Shown: piece by piece, positions 55,179 to 64,000 of the stretch
How positions within the stretch are numbered: the stretch's first letter is position 1
How the letters are laid out: each line of letters begins with the position of its first letter
DNA from: Blautia faecis
GTDB lineage: Bacteria; Bacillota; Clostridia; Lachnospirales; Lachnospiraceae
Direction of reading: 5' to 3'
Assembly (NCBI RefSeq): GCF_020554845.1
Contig: NZ_JAJCIA010000007.1
Coordinates: 62,001 to 126,000, forward strand
DNA: 64,000 nucleotides
Translations under genes and position numbers: made by a program
Notes under the pieces: generated by a model
Database searches by the model: none
Seen by the model: only the letters and a program-made list of their open reading frames with translations
Told to the model about the DNA's origin: nothing

Positions 55179-56687
55179 ATGAAAAATAAAACAAAAAGAA
55201 AAAATAGGATTTTCCGGGTTCTGTTGGCCACAATGTTGATTTTGTTCGGAGTTTCATTTAGAAATGATGGAAAAATTGGGATTAGTGGTGTTCAGTCTGT
55301 ACAGGCGGCCACTAAGAACGTAGTTGTCAGATTCTGGAATCAAAGTGGAAAAACATCCTATTCCAAGCTGCGTATAAAGGTAAGTGCCGGGAAAAAAATT
55401 AAGCTTCCGGCAGTTCCTGCAATTACCGGATACAAAAATCTTGGCTGGTCCACTCAGAAAAACGATACCAAAGCGGTATATGCCGCGGGGAAAAAAATAC
55501 GTCTGAAAAAGAATATAAATCTGTACGCGGTGCGTAAAAAAGTTGGTATATATAAAGTTTATTTCTATGATAATACCGGAAGCACCAGTACAGTATTTAA
55601 GAAACTAAACAAAGCTGTTACAAAAAACGGATATCTTACCTTGCCAGAGCTTCCACAAAAAAGCGGCTATAAGGCAGTTGGATGGAGTGCCAAAAAGAAT
55701 GCGTCCCAAGCGTCTTATACAGAGGGTCAGAAGATTCGAATCAAAAAAAATATAAAATTATACGCTGTTTACGAGTCAGATACAACATTTACAGTGGCTT
55801 TGTGCAAGAATAATGGAACTGTTTACAAGACAGAGAATGTAGCATCTGGAAGTTCTTATACATTGCCATCTGTAAGAAATGCATCTGGATACACCTTTAT
55901 GGGGTGGGATATCCAGTTAGGAAAAAGCACAGCACCGCGTTATGAAGCCGGTGATACTATTACAGTAAACAGCAACATAAAGCTATATGCAGTTGTGTTT
56001 AACCGTTCCGCTGAGGAAGACCTGACTCTTTCAGAGCTTCTGCAATCCGCAAGCAGCTGGAAAATTGGAAATGGAAGCAATCGGGGTTACAATCACATTA
56101 TTTTTGTAGGAGACTCCCGGACCAATCGTATGCAGAGAACGCTGCAAAATTTAAATTCAGGGTATTATGAGTCGAATCTGCTGCGTGATATTGATTTTGT
56201 ATACGAAGAGGGAAAGGGCCTTGAATGGCTGAAGTCTCAAGGGCTGAATTCTATTCTTTCTATTGCAGAAGAGAATTATTCTGTGTTGAAACCGACTGCG
56301 GTTATTTTTAATCTGGGAGTAAACGATCCTGGAAATATGTATGATTATATTTCTTATTATCAGGAGATTGCTGAGAGCTTACAGAAAAAGAACTGCAAGC
56401 TGTTCTTTATGTCGGTGAATCCGGTGAACAGTAAGACAATCGAATATCTTGGTAAAAATGCAATCCGAAAAGAAGAAGTAATCCGCAAATTCAATTCTGT
56501 TGTGGGCAGTGCTCTTGGCAGCACTTTTGAATATATTGACACGTATTCTTATCTGATGGAGAATGGATATGGTACCAATATTAGTGGAACTGGAGTTGAT
56601 CTGCCAGACGATGATGGACTTCATTACACCACCAAGACCTACAAACGAATTTTTAAGTATTGTCTGGATTATCTTATATTGCATTAA
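55179..56687 (+). CDS. Secreted SGNH hydrolase with InlB-type repeats
   Basis: A 502-residue exported protein with a signal peptide (KRKNRIFRVLLATMLILFG, cleavage near VQAA). Three InlB B-type (Flg_new-like) repeats follow (about 45-280), each with a GY..-GW core such as ITGYKNLGWS, KSGYKAVGWS and ASGYTFMGWD. The C-terminal SGNH domain has FVGDSRTNRM (Ser), NLGVNDPGN and DGLHYT (Asp/His). It probably acts on cell-surface or host glycan esters. Start ATG after GAGGAG. Confidence 0.85.
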   Translation: MKNKTKRKNRIFRVLLATMLILFGVSFRNDGKIGISGVQSVQAATKNVVVRFWNQSGKTSYSKLRIKVSAGKKIKLPAVPAITGYKNLGWSTQKNDTKAVYAAGKKIRLKKNINLYAVRKKVGIYKVYFYDNTGSTSTVFKKLNKAVTKNGYLTLPELPQKSGYKAVGWSAKKNASQASYTEGQKIRIKKNIKLYAVYESDTTFTVALCKNNGTVYKTENVASGSSYTLPSVRNASGYTFMGWDIQLGKSTAPRYEAGDTITVNSNIKLYAVVFNRSAEEDLTLSELLQSASSWKIGNGSNRGYNHIIFVGDSRTNRMQRTLQNLNSGYYESNLLRDIDFVYEEGKGLEWLKSQGLNSILSIAEENYSVLKPTAVIFNLGVNDPGNMYDYISYYQEIAESLQKKNCKLFFMSVNPVNSKTIEYLGKNAIRKEEVIRKFNSVVGSALGSTFEYIDTYSYLMENGYGTNISGTGVDLPDDDGLHYTTKTYKRIFKYCLDYLILH

Positions 56688-56746
56688 ACGTTCAGAGAAA
56701 TACTGAGAATGAGGCAACTTTGCAATAGGAAAGTACTTACAGAAGA

Positions 56747-56799
56747 GAAGATCTTTGTCCAAAAGTGTCGAAGCTTAACGGACAGGATCTTCTTTTATT
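56747..56799 (+). terminator. Intrinsic terminator before asnS
   Basis: GAAGATC...GTCC pairs with GGAC..GATCTTC, followed by TTTTATT. It ends the SGNH gene transcript. Confidence 0.7.
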
Positions 56800-56815
56800 C
56801 CCTGGAAAAATATCC

Positions 56816-56844
56816 TTGCGCGAATAAGAGGAATAGTCTATACT
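56816..56844 (+). promoter_or_regulatory. Promoter of asnS
   Basis: TTGCGC, 17-base spacer, TATACT, about 50 bases before the start codon. No T-box leader is present. Confidence 0.6.
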
Positions 56845-56891
56845 ATAGAGAAATGAGTGTTTGGAAAAATGAGGAGAAAGAGGAACTAATT

Positions 56892-58283
56892 ATGAAACTT
56901 ACAACAGTAAAAGAAATTTACAGAGAACGGGATAAATACCTGGATCAGGAGATCACTGTAGGCGGCTGGGTACGAAGCGTTCGTGATTCCAAGACCTTTG
57001 GATTTGTTGTTCTCCATGATGGAACATATTTTGAGACCCTTCAGATCGTTTACCATGATACAATGGACAATTTTGCTGAGATTTCCAAACTGAATGTAGG
57101 CGCAGCGATTATTGTAAAGGGAACTCTGGTAGCGACTCCACAGGCGAAACAGCCATTTGAGATCCAGGCTGCAGAGATTTCTGTAGAGGGAACATCCGCA
57201 CCAGATTATCCGCTTCAGAAGAAACGTCACAGCCTTGAGTATTTAAGAACGATCATACATCTTCGTTCCAGAACAAATACCTTCCAGGCTGTTTTCCGTG
57301 TACGTTCCCTCTGTGCATATGCAATACACAAATTCTTTCAGGAGAGAGGATTTGTTTATGTACACACTCCGCTGATCACAGGAAGTGACTGCGAGGGTGC
57401 AGGGGAGATGTTCCAGGTTACAACCATGGATCTGAATAACATTCCTACAGATGATAAGGGAAATATTGATTACTCTCAGGATTTCTTTGGCAAGGAGACA
57501 AATCTGACTGTAAGTGGCCAGCTGAACTGTGAGACATTTGCACAGGCATTCCGTAATGTATATACATTTGGACCAACTTTCCGTGCTGAGAACTCCAACA
57601 CCACACGTCATGCAGCTGAGTTCTGGATGATCGAGCCTGAGTGTGCATTTGCTGATCTTGAAGACAACATGAATCTTGCAGAAGCGATGCTGAAATATGT
57701 GATCGGATATGTTCTTGAGAATGCTCCGGAGGAAATGAACTTCTTCAATTCTTTTGTGGACAAAGGACTTCTTGACAGATTGAACCATGTGGCAAACTCT
57801 GAGTTTGGCCGTGTTACTTATACAGAAGCAATTGAGCTTCTCGAGAAAAATAATGACAAGTTTGATTACAAAGTATCCTGGGGATGTGATCTGCAGACAG
57901 AGCATGAGCGTTATCTGACAGAACAGATTTTTAAGAAACCTATTTTTGTTACAGACTATCCAAAGGAAATTAAAGCATTCTATATGAAAGCGAACGAGGA
58001 TGGAAAGACCGTTGCAGCTATGGACTGCCTGGTTCCTGGAATTGGTGAGATTATCGGTGGAAGCCAGAGAGAGGACGACTATGGTAAGTTGAAAGCTCGT
58101 ATGGAAGAGCTTGGGCTGAAGGAAGAAGACTATGACTTCTATCTTGATTTGCGTAAATATGGTTCTACACGTCATTCAGGATTTGGTCTTGGATTTGAGC
58201 GCTGTGTAATGTATCTCACAGGAATGGGCAATATCCGTGACGTAATTCCATTCCCGAGAACAGTTAACAACTGCGATTTATAA
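56892..58283 (+). CDS. asnS: Asparaginyl-tRNA synthetase
   Basis: A 463-residue class IIb synthetase. An N-terminal OB-fold anticodon-binding domain ([19 protein letters not shown]) precedes motif 2 ([20 protein letters not shown]) and motif 3 ([15 protein letters not shown]). I chose [10 protein letters not shown] at 56892; upstream in-frame residues include the promoter. Confidence 0.96.
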   Translation: MKLTTVKEIYRERDKYLDQEITVGGWVRSVRDSKTFGFVVLHDGTYFETLQIVYHDTMDNFAEISKLNVGAAIIVKGTLVATPQAKQPFEIQAAEISVEGTSAPDYPLQKKRHSLEYLRTIIHLRSRTNTFQAVFRVRSLCAYAIHKFFQERGFVYVHTPLITGSDCEGAGEMFQVTTMDLNNIPTDDKGNIDYSQDFFGKETNLTVSGQLNCETFAQAFRNVYTFGPTFRAENSNTTRHAAEFWMIEPECAFADLEDNMNLAEAMLKYVIGYVLENAPEEMNFFNSFVDKGLLDRLNHVANSEFGRVTYTEAIELLEKNNDKFDYKVSWGCDLQTEHERYLTEQIFKKPIFVTDYPKEIKAFYMKANEDGKTVAAMDCLVPGIGEIIGGSQREDDYGKLKARMEELGLKEEDYDFYLDLRKYGSTRHSGFGLGFERCVMYLTGMGNIRDVIPFPRTVNNCDL

Positions 58284-58297
58284 AACGAGGTAAAAGA

Positions 58298-59356
58298 ATG
58301 AGATTTATTCATCTTGCAGATGTACATCTTGGTGCAGTGCCCGACAGAGGCTGCCCATGGAGTGACAAGCGGGAGAATGAAATCTGGGAAACATTCCGCC
58401 GGGTTATTGCGGGTATCCGCGAAAATCCGGTGGATTTGTTATTTATAGCCGGAGATTTGTTCCATCGTCAGCCACTTCCATATGAATTGAAAGAAGTAAA
58501 CGATTTATTTTCCAGAATACCGGAAACAAGGGTATATTTAATGGCAGGAGAAAGGGATTATCTGAAAGAAAATTCTTTTTACAGAACTTTCACCTGGGCA
58601 CCGAATGTGACTTTTTTTCCGGAAGAGAAGGTAACCTGTGTGAAAGATACGCAATTCGGGGTATATGTTTATGGAATGAGCTATGAACATTCACAGATCA
58701 GACAGCCCTTGTATGATGGCGTACGCCCTGTGAAAAATGATGGAGTGCATATTCTTATGGCTCATGGCGGTGATGAAAGCCATTGCCCGTTAAATATAGC
58801 TGCACTTGTAGGAGCAGGTTTTGATTATATTGCATTGGGGCATTTCCATACTCCACAGAGCGTAATAAGAGATGTGGCTGCTTACAGCGGAGCTCCTGAG
58901 CCAATTGAAAGTAATGATCTGGGAGCGCATGGCTATATTGAGGGAAGAATTGAAAATGGAAAAGTGAAAACCCGATTTGTTCCGTTTTCTATTCGAACCT
59001 ATAGTCAGCTTCTTCTCAATGTAAATGAAGAAAGCACCCAGCTATCTATTGAAGAAGCTTTGAAGGATGAGATATATAAAAAAGGCGGACTGAATATATA
59101 TCGTGTAATTCTTCAGGGGAAAAGAAAACCAGAGCTTTTTCTGATTCCGGAAAAACTGAAATCCTTTGGAAATATTACGGAAGTACTGGATGAGACCAGA
59201 CCTGCTTATGATTTGGAAGAACTGCAGAAAAAATATGCCGGAACTTTGATAGGAGATTATATCTGCTTTTTTATGGAAAAAAACAGAAATACAGTGGAAG
59301 ATAAGGCCCTGTACTATGGTTTGCAGGCACTGCTGGAGACAAGACATTCCAGCTGA
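58298..59356 (+). CDS. SbcD/YhaO-like phosphoesterase with altered catalytic motif
   Basis: A 352-residue Mre11-like calcineurin phosphoesterase. The DVHLGA, GDLFHRQ, MAHGGDES and GHFHTPQ motifs are intact. The third motif, GNHD in active enzymes, reads GERDYL (near residue 87): the metal-binding Asn and catalytic His are replaced by Glu and Arg. Its partner, the YhaN-like gene, follows 74 bases on. Nuclease activity is therefore doubtful. Confidence 0.85.
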   Translation: MRFIHLADVHLGAVPDRGCPWSDKRENEIWETFRRVIAGIRENPVDLLFIAGDLFHRQPLPYELKEVNDLFSRIPETRVYLMAGERDYLKENSFYRTFTWAPNVTFFPEEKVTCVKDTQFGVYVYGMSYEHSQIRQPLYDGVRPVKNDGVHILMAHGGDESHCPLNIAALVGAGFDYIALGHFHTPQSVIRDVAAYSGAPEPIESNDLGAHGYIEGRIENGKVKTRFVPFSIRTYSQLLLNVNEESTQLSIEEALKDEIYKKGGLNIYRVILQGKRKPELFLIPEKLKSFGNITEVLDETRPAYDLEELQKKYAGTLIGDYICFFMEKNRNTVEDKALYYGLQALLETRHSS

Positions 59357-59430
59357 CATAGAGCAGATAGTAACAGAAAATATGTATTGCAGTGTAAAAG
59401 TGAGATGTATGTGCGAGGGAATAAGGTTAT

Positions 59431-60939
59431 ATGATTTTTAAACGCATATTAATAAATAATTTTGGTGGGCTTCGGGAAAAAGACATAGAATTGATATCCG
59501 GAGTAAATGTGCTCTATGGAATGAATGAAACAGAAAAGAATATTGTGTTTCTTTTTGTGAAGAACATGTTCTTTGGAATGCCTGAAAAAATGCAGGAGAA
59601 GAACGGAATTTATGAAAAAGCAGGTACTGAAGCTTCTCAGGAAAAATATGGTGGAATTATATGGTTTCAGCACAATGGAAAAGATTACCGCCTGACGCGG
59701 GAAACAGGGGAAGGAATTCATAGTTGTGAGTTGTTCTGTGAAGATACCAGAGAAATTTTAAATGGAGAAAATGGAGCCCTCGAGAGGATCCTTGGGGGAT
59801 TTAGTGAGAATCTGTTCGACAATACTGTTATGGTAGAATCACTTAGCGGTAGTTCTTCCAGGGAAATGGCAAGGAAACTACAGAATAAACTGTCTGTTCT
59901 CAGCAAAAGCGGAGATGGTCTGGTAGATCTTGGAAGAACGGAGCAGATGCTAAAGATGTGGCGCAAGGGATATCTCACCCAGAAAGAACGTGGCAGGAAA
60001 GCAGTTCAGAGAGAACAGGAAAAACTGGGCGAGAAACTGGAAAGCCTGCAGAATGACCTGGATGGACTTCGGGACCAGAAGGGGCAGGTGGTTCAGGCGC
60101 AGGCAAAAATTTATTCTGCAGCAGGGAAAGAAGAAGCCACTGTGATTGAAGAACAGCTACAGACTATAGAGAAAAAGAATCTGGGAATGGTGATAGCAGG
60201 TATTCTGGCTGTTATTGTGGGAATTGTTGGCATTGTTGGAAAATTTCAGTTAACTGATGAGATGTCTAAAATAGGAATGGATGTGTGCATCATTGCTGCT
60301 GTTGTGGCAATGGTTTATACACTTACTGCACGAAGAAAGCTGCGTATGGAGTTTGTAAAGCTAAAGAAGAAAAAAGTGTATTTGCAGTCACAGCAGGAAA
60401 AGCTGAAATCCAGTAAAGAAGATATTGATGGAATTTACGGTGAGAAACTGACTGCTTTTACGAATTTGCAGAGCGAATATCAGGAATTTGAGCTGGAAAT
60501 GTCACTTCCTACTTCTGAAGATCTGGAAACACAGTCCTTGAACCTGGCTATGGATACCATTAAAGAGCTGTCACGCAGTATTTATCTTGAGAAAGGCAGA
60601 AAGATTCGGATACGAGCATCCCAAATTTTCAGGGAACTTACAGATGGAAAATATATAGAGTTCTATGGAGATGAGGGACAGAGTTTGGAACTGTGTCTGG
60701 AAGAGGGAACTGTTTTGGCAGAAAATCTGGAAAAGGAAAACCTTGAAATGCTGTATTTTTCTATTCAGATGGCTGCTGCTGAGTTGTTCACGAATGAAAC
60801 TGTTTTTCCAGTTATTTTGGATGATATTTTCCATGGGAAGAATCAGGATAAGCTTATGGCAGTTTTCAGGTGGCTGAAAAAACAGCCCAGACAGGTGCTG
60901 CTTTTTACCAATAATAAGGATATGGCTGACATTTTTTAG
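59431..60939 (+). CDS. YhaN/Rad50-like ATPase with degenerate P-loop
   Basis: A 502-residue SMC-like ATPase. It starts like YhaN (MIFKRILINNFGGL...DIELISGVNVLYG) but the Walker A motif reads GMNETEKN instead of GxNxxGKS/T, with Glu for Gly and Asn for Ser/Thr. The ABC-type signature is also unlike SGGxxE/Q (LEMLYFSIQMAAAEL). Walker B (PVILDDIF) remains. Two membrane segments (about 255-300) split a short coiled coil. It probably no longer turns over ATP. Confidence 0.83.
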   Translation: MIFKRILINNFGGLREKDIELISGVNVLYGMNETEKNIVFLFVKNMFFGMPEKMQEKNGIYEKAGTEASQEKYGGIIWFQHNGKDYRLTRETGEGIHSCELFCEDTREILNGENGALERILGGFSENLFDNTVMVESLSGSSSREMARKLQNKLSVLSKSGDGLVDLGRTEQMLKMWRKGYLTQKERGRKAVQREQEKLGEKLESLQNDLDGLRDQKGQVVQAQAKIYSAAGKEEATVIEEQLQTIEKKNLGMVIAGILAVIVGIVGIVGKFQLTDEMSKIGMDVCIIAAVVAMVYTLTARRKLRMEFVKLKKKKVYLQSQQEKLKSSKEDIDGIYGEKLTAFTNLQSEYQEFELEMSLPTSEDLETQSLNLAMDTIKELSRSIYLEKGRKIRIRASQIFRELTDGKYIEFYGDEGQSLELCLEEGTVLAENLEKENLEMLYFSIQMAAAELFTNETVFPVILDDIFHGKNQDKLMAVFRWLKKQPRQVLLFTNNKDMADIF

Positions 60940-60968
60940 AAAACTGTTACAGTGAATGTTAAGTGATC

Positions 60969-61004
60969 GCGAAGCATGTAACTGTGAAAGTACTGAACAG
61001 TTAC
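60969..61004. repeat. Family A repeat fragment
   Basis: Matches 3090-3125 at 32 of 36 positions and has an 8-bp inner dyad GTAACTGT / ACAGTTAC. Confidence 0.55.
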
Positions 61005-61025
61005 AAATAAATGATAACAAAACAA

Positions 61026-61062
61026 GAGGCTGACACCTGGAAGGGTCAGCCTCAAATTATTT
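61026..61062. terminator. Bidirectional terminator between the YhaN-like gene and prs
   Basis: GAGGCTGAC / GTCAGCCTC stem, T-rich on both outer sides, lying between convergent genes. Confidence 0.8.
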
Positions 61063-61065
61063 TAT

Positions 61066-62241
61066 TTATTTCTCATACTGTGCCATATATTTGTTTACAC
61101 AGCGTTTAATCCTGTCAACTGGATTCAGCAGATGGCTTACAGACATATCATGATTCAGTGTATCAATGATCAGTGCAATGTATTTGCTCATATCACAGGA
61201 AATGTAATATGGTTTTGCAAGAAGTTCCTCAGACTGATATACCATATTGGTAGTGAGAAGCTTGTCAAATACACCAGCAGCATGTGCTTCATCGAATTTC
61301 TTAAGGTTGTCTGTAAACAGACCGAACGTGGAGCAAAGGTAAATTCTGCCGGCACCCCTGTCCTTAAGAAGAGAAGCAATCTTCAGGATAGTGTCACCAG
61401 AAGAGATCATGTCATCAATCAGGATCATATCCTTGCCTGCTACATTTGGACCAAGGAACTCATAGGCTGCAATCGGATGTCTTCCTCCTATATTCTTGGA
61501 GTAGTCAAGGCGTTTGTAATACATGCCCATATCAACACCCAGGATGTTTGCAAGATAGATCGCACGGCTCATGCTGCCCTCATCCGGGCTGATGATCATA
61601 AAATGCTCATTGTCAATGTGAAGTCCCTGTTCATGGTTCAGAAGAGCCTTGATAAACTGATAAGAAGGCTGAACAGTCTCAAATCCATGAAGTGGGGTGG
61701 CATTCTGAATCTGTGGGTCATGTGCGTCGAAAGTGATAATATTTTCAACTCCCATATTTATCAGTTCATGAAGGGAAGTAGCACAGTCAAGAGACTCTCT
61801 TCCAATACGCTTGCTCTGACGACCCTCATAAAGGTATGGCATGATTACATTCACGCGGCGGGCCTTTCCTCCAATAGCTGCAATTACACGCTTCAGATCC
61901 TGATAATGATCATCTGGGGACATCAGGTTGGTGTATTTGCCAATTGGATATGAGATGTTGTAGTTACATACATCTACAAGAATATAAACATCATCTCCTC
62001 GCACGGACTCGGTGATCACACATTTACCTTCTCCGGAACCGAAACGAGGGTTCTGAACTTTGATTGTATAGGAATCTCTTTTGTATCCTTCAAAGGCGAA
62101 AGAATCTGATTCTGAATGCTCACGCTCCTTACGCCACTTAACGAGCCATTCGTCGACTTTCTGTCCAAGGCTCCTGCAGCTTTCCAAAGGAACTAATCCC
62201 AGTCTTCCAACGGGAAGTGTAGTCAATTCTTCTTGTGCCAT
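61066..62241 (-). CDS. prs: Ribose-phosphate pyrophosphokinase
   Basis: A 391-residue PRPP synthetase. The PRPP loop DMILIDDMISSGDTILK and FDAHDPQIQ are clear. It is about 70 residues longer than usual class I enzymes, with extra N-terminal sequence (about 1-60) before the first PRPP-synthetase block. It may be a divergent type. Confidence 0.88.
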   Translation of the reverse strand: MAQEELTTLPVGRLGLVPLESCRSLGQKVDEWLVKWRKEREHSESDSFAFEGYKRDSYTIKVQNPRFGSGEGKCVITESVRGDDVYILVDVCNYNISYPIGKYTNLMSPDDHYQDLKRVIAAIGGKARRVNVIMPYLYEGRQSKRIGRESLDCATSLHELINMGVENIITFDAHDPQIQNATPLHGFETVQPSYQFIKALLNHEQGLHIDNEHFMIISPDEGSMSRAIYLANILGVDMGMYYKRLDYSKNIGGRHPIAAYEFLGPNVAGKDMILIDDMISSGDTILKIASLLKDRGAGRIYLCSTFGLFTDNLKKFDEAHAAGVFDKLLTTNMVYQSEELLAKPYYISCDMSKYIALIIDTLNHDMSVSHLLNPVDRIKRCVNKYMAQYEK

Positions 62242-62244
62242 TCT

Positions 62245-63231
62245 TTACTTTCCTCCTAAAAAAATTTTCTGAATGCGGATATCTTTTCCCACAAGCTTGG
62301 TCATCTGATAGTTGCTGGCGATGCGGGAAAAGGTTCTCTCAGAATAAGTTGCTGAGAAATCTTCCAGCTTCAGGTTTGTGGAAATAATCGTAGATTTCTT
62401 GCGCATGATCCGCTCATTGATGCACAGGAAAAGCTGTGAAGATACAAAGCTGTTGGTAAGCTCTGTACCCAGGTCATCAATAATCAGCAGGTCACAGTCA
62501 AAAATCGGTTCATCATCGGGAGCGTCGCTGCCTCTGGAAAAAGCAGAGCCTGCAAGAAAATCAAAAAGCTCGAATGAAGAAAAATAAAGTACACAGTGTG
62601 CACTGTCCAGAAGATCGTGAGCGATGCAGTGGGAAAGAAAGGTCTTGCCCACACCTGTGTCGCCGTAGAAAAACAGGTTCTGGAAAGAATTATCAAAGTC
62701 AGCGACAAATTCCTTCGCCATCTTATACGCGCGACGTGCAGTCTCACGTTCGGTGAGTCCCGTTGAATCATTTGTTATTGTATCAGAATAAAAGTCAAAA
62801 GAAAAGTGGTCAAAGTTCTCTTTTTCAAGAATTTCTTTTAAATTTGACTGTGTATACAGAAGTTCGATCTCTGCCTTCTTGAAACAGGAGCATTTCTGGC
62901 TGCCGATATAGCCAGTATCCTGGCAAAGAGGGCAGGTGTAGCTCATCTCCAAATAATCAGCAGGATAGCCGGAAGAAAGCAGTAATGCAGTGCGTTCCTG
63001 GGAAAGCAGGGCAATATCATTGCGAAGATCTTCAATGCCGACTTCCTGGCGGCTGATCAGGGCCCGGGCCTTCCTGGCACTTAAAGTAGCTACTTCCTCG
63101 TCGATTTCACGCAGACGGGGAATTTTCTCATAGGCTTCAGCAAGATGCTCTTCCTGTATGCGGCGGTTCCTGGCCTGGCGACGGTTGTATTCCCGCATTA
63201 TAGTATCGTATTGGTAATTCTGTAAGGGCAT
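62245..63231 (-). CDS. DnaI/DnaC-type helicase loader ATPase
   Basis: A 328-residue AAA+ protein. The N-terminal part has a zinc knuckle (CPLCQDTG...CSCFKK, about 99-117); Walker A is FYGDTGVGKTFLSHC and Walker B DLLIIDDLG. It should load the replicative helicase. It lies three bases from prs and 65 from a DnaD-domain gene. Confidence 0.87.
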   Translation of the reverse strand: MPLQNYQYDTIMREYNRRQARNRRIQEEHLAEAYEKIPRLREIDEEVATLSARKARALISRQEVGIEDLRNDIALLSQERTALLLSSGYPADYLEMSYTCPLCQDTGYIGSQKCSCFKKAEIELLYTQSNLKEILEKENFDHFSFDFYSDTITNDSTGLTERETARRAYKMAKEFVADFDNSFQNLFFYGDTGVGKTFLSHCIAHDLLDSAHCVLYFSSFELFDFLAGSAFSRGSDAPDDEPIFDCDLLIIDDLGTELTNSFVSSQLFLCINERIMRKKSTIISTNLKLEDFSATYSERTFSRIASNYQMTKLVGKDIRIQKIFLGGK

Positions 63232-63296
63232 GTAAATTCTCCTTCCAGGTTATAAGACGTTCGTATGTGTTTTAAAGAAAAATCTGTTTCCAGGAT

Positions 63297-64000
63297 TTAA
63301 TTTGGTTTGTTAAGCAGTTTCTTCTCATATTCAGCAAAATCGTAGTCACGCTGATGGAAATTGTTAAAGCGGTTTGGGGCTGCGGATTTCGGCTTGTCTG
63401 CCTTCGACACTGCTTTTTCCAGCTTGCGCTTCTGGTGCTGGGCATCCTGAAGACGGACATCCCCTAAAGTTCGGATGTTTTTATCCTTCCAGCGCTGCAG
63501 AATTTTGTCTGCATATGGAAAACTTGGCTGTCCAGTCTGCAGAATTGTCCGTGAGCAGGCTTCCTGAATCAATTCCATGGCAAAACCATAGTCCCTGGTC
63601 CAGGTATTGATCAGCGAAATTTCCGCGTCTGAAGGATTGCGGTTGGCAATTCCCATCGCTTTCAGAACAGAAAAATATTCTTTGCTGTAGCGGGAGGTGG
63701 AATCCTTTGCCATTTCAACTGTGGTAATTCCTTCCTCCTTCCATGCCATGGCAACCGTCTCGATATAACGGATGCTGCGGTGGTCACGTCCTACACAGTA
63801 TTCGATCAGATAATCGATCAAATCTACAGACATGTGCAGCTCGTCGTAGAAAAACAGGATTTTGCGTGTCTCTGTGGGGGTGAGCGTTTTGCCGAGGTAT
63901 TGCTCGGCAATGTAAAGAAGCTGGATAATATCTTCATTCTGTTTCAGCTCCTTCACCCGATCCGGGGTAAGCGCTTTCGTTTCGGAAAGTGGTTTGGAGA
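63297..64000 (-). CDS. DnaD-domain replication protein, 5' end outside window
   Basis: At least 234 residues, open through the window edge, so the N-terminus is missing. The DnaB2/DnaD-type segment is LTPTETRKILFFYDELHMS followed by LIDYLIEYCV; a second such repeat (ISLINTWTRDYGFAMELIQE) is seen. Such proteins act with the loader downstream in replication initiation. A GTG at 63956 is probably internal. Confidence 0.85.
   Translation of the reverse strand, partial: SKPLSETKALTPDRVKELKQNEDIIQLLYIAEQYLGKTLTPTETRKILFFYDELHMSVDLIDYLIEYCVGRDHRSIRYIETVAMAWKEEGITTVEMAKDSTSRYSKEYFSVLKAMGIANRNPSDAEISLINTWTRDYGFAMELIQEACSRTILQTGQPSFPYADKILQRWKDKNIRTLGDVRLQDAQHQKRKLEKAVSKADKPKSAAPNRFNNFHQRDYDFAEYEKKLLNKPN

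Noticed and set aside
56688..56891. T-box leader for asnS
   Set aside because: There is no T-box (TGGNACC) sequence; the region holds a terminator and a normal promoter.
57243..58175. A 310-codon frame opposite asnS
   Set aside because: It is a shadow of the asnS codon pattern with no start signal.
59431..60939. RecF or SbcC as identity of the degenerate ATPase
   Set aside because: Length, two membrane segments and an SbcD-like neighbour fit YhaN better than RecF or full-length SbcC.
63956..63956. GTG as the true start of the DnaD-domain gene
   Set aside because: The frame stays open to the window edge with sensible sequence (KPLSETKALTPDRV) and there is no ribosome site, so the start is most likely outside.

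Overview
The window looks like a chromosomal segment of a gut-type Lachnospiraceae (Clostridia, Bacillota). This rests on gene content, not on a database search: a single-chain AccD-AccA carboxyltransferase, a Lachnospiraceae-style Tad pilus locus with a DUF5702-like protein, a TSCPD protein, EndoQ, InlB-type repeats on a secreted SGNH hydrolase, frequent GTG/TTG starts with strong Shine-Dalgarno sites, and sigma-A promoters with extended -10 elements. No rRNA, tRNA, CRISPR array, prophage or intact transposase gene was found.

Layout. 1-7.95 kb: type II fatty-acid synthesis operon (fabD-fabG-fabF-accB-fabZ-accC-accDA) ending in a MarR/FabT-like regulator. 8.3-10.1 kb: ABC substrate-binding protein and permease with no adjacent ATPase. 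10.2-14.4 kb (minus): nth, glycogen phosphorylase, AraC regulator. 14.9-19.1 kb: HD hydrolase, YgjP-like metallopeptidase, secreted GH5 glycosidase, EndoQ, YfcE-like phosphoesterase. 19.3-23.3 kb: membrane protein with LrgA/LrgB, a small membrane protein, WYL regulator, BirA. 23.4-25.2 kb (minus): an ECF sigma factor that seems to start at ATT, its zinc-finger anti-sigma and a membrane protein. 25.6-32.1 kb: AlaX-like editing protein, amidohydrolase, lipoprotein, FolT behind a THF riboswitch, GNAT and SGNH proteins. 32.4-41.9 kb: an eleven-gene Tad pilus operon. 42-49.6 kb: rhomboid, orphan histidine kinase, HIT protein, ECF-like sigma, murG, beta-CASP nuclease, TSCPD, MTA/SAH nucleosidase and hypotheticals. 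49.7-60.9 kb: methyltransferase, a large exported protein with a degraded C39-like end, galT, SGNH/InlB protein, asnS, and an SbcD/YhaN-like pair in which both partners lack catalytic motif residues. 61-64 kb (minus): prs, DnaI/DnaC-type loader and a DnaD-domain protein cut by the window edge.

How parts fit. BirA would biotinylate AccB; AccB, AccC and AccDA make malonyl-CoA, which FabD loads on ACP for FabF, FabG and FabZ. The MarR gene has a dyad over its -10 box and probably senses acyl-ACP or acyl-CoA. FolT is under folate control through the riboswitch. The Tad genes carry ATPases, membrane platform, pilin, two prepilin peptidases, TadE-like minor pilins and an FHA protein.

Intergenic DNA is unusually rich in small hairpin elements without genes. 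At least four families are visible (called A, B, C and D here). They lie in leaders and at gene ends, and twice a gene's stop codon lies inside an element. The stretches of roughly 300 bases or more without genes (7952-8299, 14365-14942, 25185-25574, 26730-27027, 29278-29654) are mostly explained by these elements, promoters and the riboswitch. The 148 bases between fabD and fabG show nothing I can name.
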